A DNA stretch of 64,000 nucleotides from Rhodocollybia butyracea. Taxonomy: Eukaryota; Basidiomycota; Agaricomycetes; Agaricales; Omphalotaceae. The position numbers were made by a program, and so were the translations under genes. How positions within the stretch are numbered: the first letter of the stretch is position 1; each line of letters begins with the position of its first letter. Below are positions 61,323 through 64,000 of the stretch, one piece after another. The stretch spans positions 310,001 to 374,000 of the forward strand of contig JADNRY010000015.1 of the NCBI GenBank assembly GCA_015501585.1, written 5' to 3'. Under the pieces are notes generated by a model. The model was not told where the DNA came from and searched no databases. It saw only the letters and a list, made by a program, of their open reading frames with translations.

Positions 61323-64000
61323 ACTGGAGATGTGGAGGAAAGAGAGTTGTGATGACGATGACTAAGACGGGTTATGTATGCCTTCGTCCATCTTATCTAA
61401 TCTATCCTGGGTTTCTCTGGCGCAGTCATCTAGCATACAAAGCAAAGCAGCTCTGCTGAGTCTGCTCTTTTTAGTCTTCAGAAGAGTCATGCACTGTGAG
61501 CCGAGATTTCAATTCTCTACTGCTCAGCGCTCAGCGCTCAGAAGCTTGCTGAACTCATTCCAACCCGGCCAACTCATAGTGCATATCCACAAATGGGTTG
61601 GATCCTGGTTTAATGAACTACAATGTTCTGTGGTTGGTTGATTTGACCGTTCAACGATGGCACTCAATCGAAAGTCCTCGACTGGGCAGCCACCCTGATA
61701 CTACTGGGAATTCGAAGATTCACTAATTTGATTTCCGGCGCTTTAATCGCTGGTTTCGTAACGTCTGTGCTATGATCAAGGAACTCGTCTGCCCTCGCAA
61801 ATTTTCCCACTCGGCCTCGTTATCCTACTATCATTTGTCGCCAAGAACCTATATTTTGATATTCGATTCTGGACCATCTTTTCCCTCCGCGACATTCCTC
61901 AACCATTCCTTCCCTCAATCTCTATGCACTCAAGATCCTCCGTACCTGCATCTCGAGAATTGAGATTTTCTACGGAGATTGTTTTGTTTTTAGGTATCCA
62001 AAGGATCGATGCTTTCAAGGCGTTGAATCTTTGGTAACCAGCCACTAGTGGCGATACCTCGAGGTCAAATTGCGCCAATCTCCCAACCTTTATTTCCACT
62101 AAAAACCCAAGATCGACATCACGCATATCATGGCTAAAGCTGCTGCGCTGTGGATGAACTACGAAGAAGTTGGGCTAGAAAGAATGGGAAAGTTGGGTCC
62201 TAGGTGGCAACAAATCCCTTTAAGGTGAGATATGTCACAGAAGCGACCATGAGCTGGCAGAGGCATCGCAACGGATGCATAATATCTTAACTCCTCTGTA
62301 GTGCCTCTGCCTCCAGTACTAGTACAAGAAAGCGCTTGCTTCCAAAACTTGTTATATCATGATAATATTCAACTTTTTCCACCACTCCTCCTTCATTCTG
62401 CAGGTCATCGGAGAGAGAACCTGGACAAACTACTGCAAGACGAGAAAGACATTGAGGCAAATTAAAGGAAGCCATCACGACAGCGAGCACAAAAATCGTT
62501 TTCGCACGCAGTTAAAGCGAGAGAAGGGCAAAATACGTGTTTGGAGGAGATTTAATTGGTTCTGCTCCGAGTGACTCTGTGCCAGCCACCACGACTACAC
62601 GCGACCCGGTTTATTTTGAAGTATAGGAGAGTATAGGCCGATACCAAAGGTTTGTCAACTTCCATGTATTCATGCTTGGGGACTGCCGCTCATGCACTTT
62701 ACTTTCCCTAGGACTATAAACGCGAAGAGCTTCATGGAAAGGACAAGACGTCCGAGAAATTGTTTGAACAACACGCTGGAGAGATACGTTAACCCTGAGA
62801 AGAAATGGAATCATAATGTAACATCGACGAATCCCAACGCACCACGTTGCACCCCCGCTCAATTCAGCATCGACGGGGCTCCATATCAGAAGAAGGATAG
62901 CCGCAGCCAACTCCGTCTTCCCATGCAGCTAGATTTCCCGCAGCTGGCTGCACTCCATCCTTATCGATATCAAAGCGTGCCCTTTTCTGAATCCAGCCAC
63001 TGCGCCACAAAACCGTGCACCGCATCACAGAGTCCTGGGTCTCCTAAACTTGGTCAAAACCGATGAAGCATCGTCCAGTCCAGCATCACACGGACGTCGC
63101 TTCAACTAGGACTCGGAGCCGTAGACGGAGAATGTACTTTTATAATTGTAAACTTACCTCAAATCCGTTACTTGTTTCTGCTTCAACAACGCAAACCCTT
63201 GAGGTTAATTACGCGACACGTAGCGGAGTTGGCGAAAAGTGATGACCATGACACTCAAAGCCCATTCTGTACTAGGTTTCCATTTGCTGATCAAGTTGCG
63301 ATCATTGTCAAGCGTTAGTCTGAGGGTGAACTCCGGCCCGGCTCCTAGTAGGCGTTACGCATTCGTCGACACTCATTCACTCATTCACTTATATTGACCT
63401 GTATATGTACTAGTTAGAACGAAAAGTACCTGTAAGTAGGCAAATCTCGATGCTAAGAATGTATTATCAGTGTAGATTCTCACTTGATCTTCCCACTCGA
63501 CAAAGGCAAACAGCCTCTTTCCTCTCACCATCATACCCTCCGTATATACACTCCAACCAGCCAAAATGTGCTCAACATTACATCGACTGCCCATGGTGAG
63601 CTAGTCGCTTCAACTCTGCTTCAGATTGCCTATCCATAGCCTCAAAAACAGGAATCGATAATTTCACAAAAAAATTCGTTGCTGCGTTTCTATCTGCATC
63701 TCGGATGAGAAAACATAAGTAGACAGATGGGTACGTCGATATGTATCCATCTCTATGCATTCCACCCTGTCATGCATCAGCATGTATCTAGAAGAATTGC
63801 ATACCACAGGAAACCACCTGAAACCACCTCTTTTGTATTTTAAAAAGGCTCCAGTATTGCTCCATCGTCACAAGCAAAAGCGAAAACACTTTTATCACCG
63901 ATTTTGACGCAAATCTTCGATTGAGCTCTGATTGAGCTCACAACACAACAACACAACCGGAAAACTCAGAGTTTTCGCTTGCAGTAGTGGGGCCGACTGA
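61323..64000. other. gene-poor right edge
   Basis: No gene is supported. A start codon at 62130 opens a 32-codon frame ending at a GT donor (62224), with an AG acceptor at 62402-62403 downstream. The product is not recognisable and is too short to call. Frames at 62692-63066 and 63385-63760 lack features. Confidence 0.4.

Noticed and set aside
62130..62580. Two-exon candidate gene starting MAKAAALWMNY
   Set aside because: The splice sites look acceptable, but the product is very short, unrecognised, and lacks a clear second-exon frame.

Overview
The window is nuclear DNA of a filamentous basidiomycete, most likely an Agaricomycete. The evidence is dense short spliceosomal introns (about 47-70 nt), an RNA polymerase II largest subunit with a fungal-type heptad tail, two families I know mainly from mushroom-forming fungi (DUF6593 and DUF6534), and a decarboxylase closely resembling the PSD-type tryptophan decarboxylase (PsiD) of Psilocybe. 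All gene models were spliced by eye from reading frames, GT-AG (and a few GC-AG) signals and family knowledge. No alignment or search was run.

Layout. 1-2.8 kb: no intact gene; a decayed ubiquitin-conjugating enzyme relic and a direct repeat. 2.9-31 kb: gene-rich, with a DUF6593 protein (+), a leukotriene-A4-hydrolase-type aminopeptidase (-), retromer VPS35 (-), a cytochrome P450 (+), a small six-cysteine secreted protein (-), meiotic MSH4 (+), a single-pass membrane protein with a PPxY tail (-) and RPB1 (-). 31.3-32.2 kb: a second secreted protein. 32-41 kb: gene-poor and repeat-rich, with a Mutator-like non-autonomous element carrying ~100-bp inverted repeats and a 9-bp target duplication, a TA-flanked inverted-repeat element, a third inverted-repeat pair, a possible LTR remnant, hairpins and microsatellites. 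41-48 kb: a decayed mitochondrial-type ABC transporter, the intact PsiD-like decarboxylase, and a decayed mushroom-type gene interrupted by an 82-bp perfect-length palindrome. 48-61.3 kb: an AT-hook nuclear protein (-), an alpha/beta hydrolase (+) sharing an 88-bp divergent promoter with it, cytochrome c (-), a DUF6534 membrane protein (-) and the ESCRT-0 subunit VPS27 (-). 61.3-64 kb: no gene supported.

The genes are mostly housekeeping and do not form one pathway. VPS35 (retromer) and VPS27 (ESCRT-0) both act in endosomal sorting, and the PPxY membrane protein could plausibly be a cargo or ubiquitin-ligase adaptor in that system, but they are far apart and I infer no operon-like link. The decarboxylase has no supported neighbour that would make a biosynthetic cluster; the P450 lies 30 kb away.

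The most striking signal is the 3' end of RPB1. Six consecutive phase-1 introns cut the C-terminal heptad tail into symmetric exons of 9, 3, 78, 30 and 12 nt. Every junction restores the Tyr-Ser-Pro register, so any exon could be skipped without breaking the frame. MSH4 adds a 12-nt microexon and a GC-AG intron placed inside its Walker A motif.
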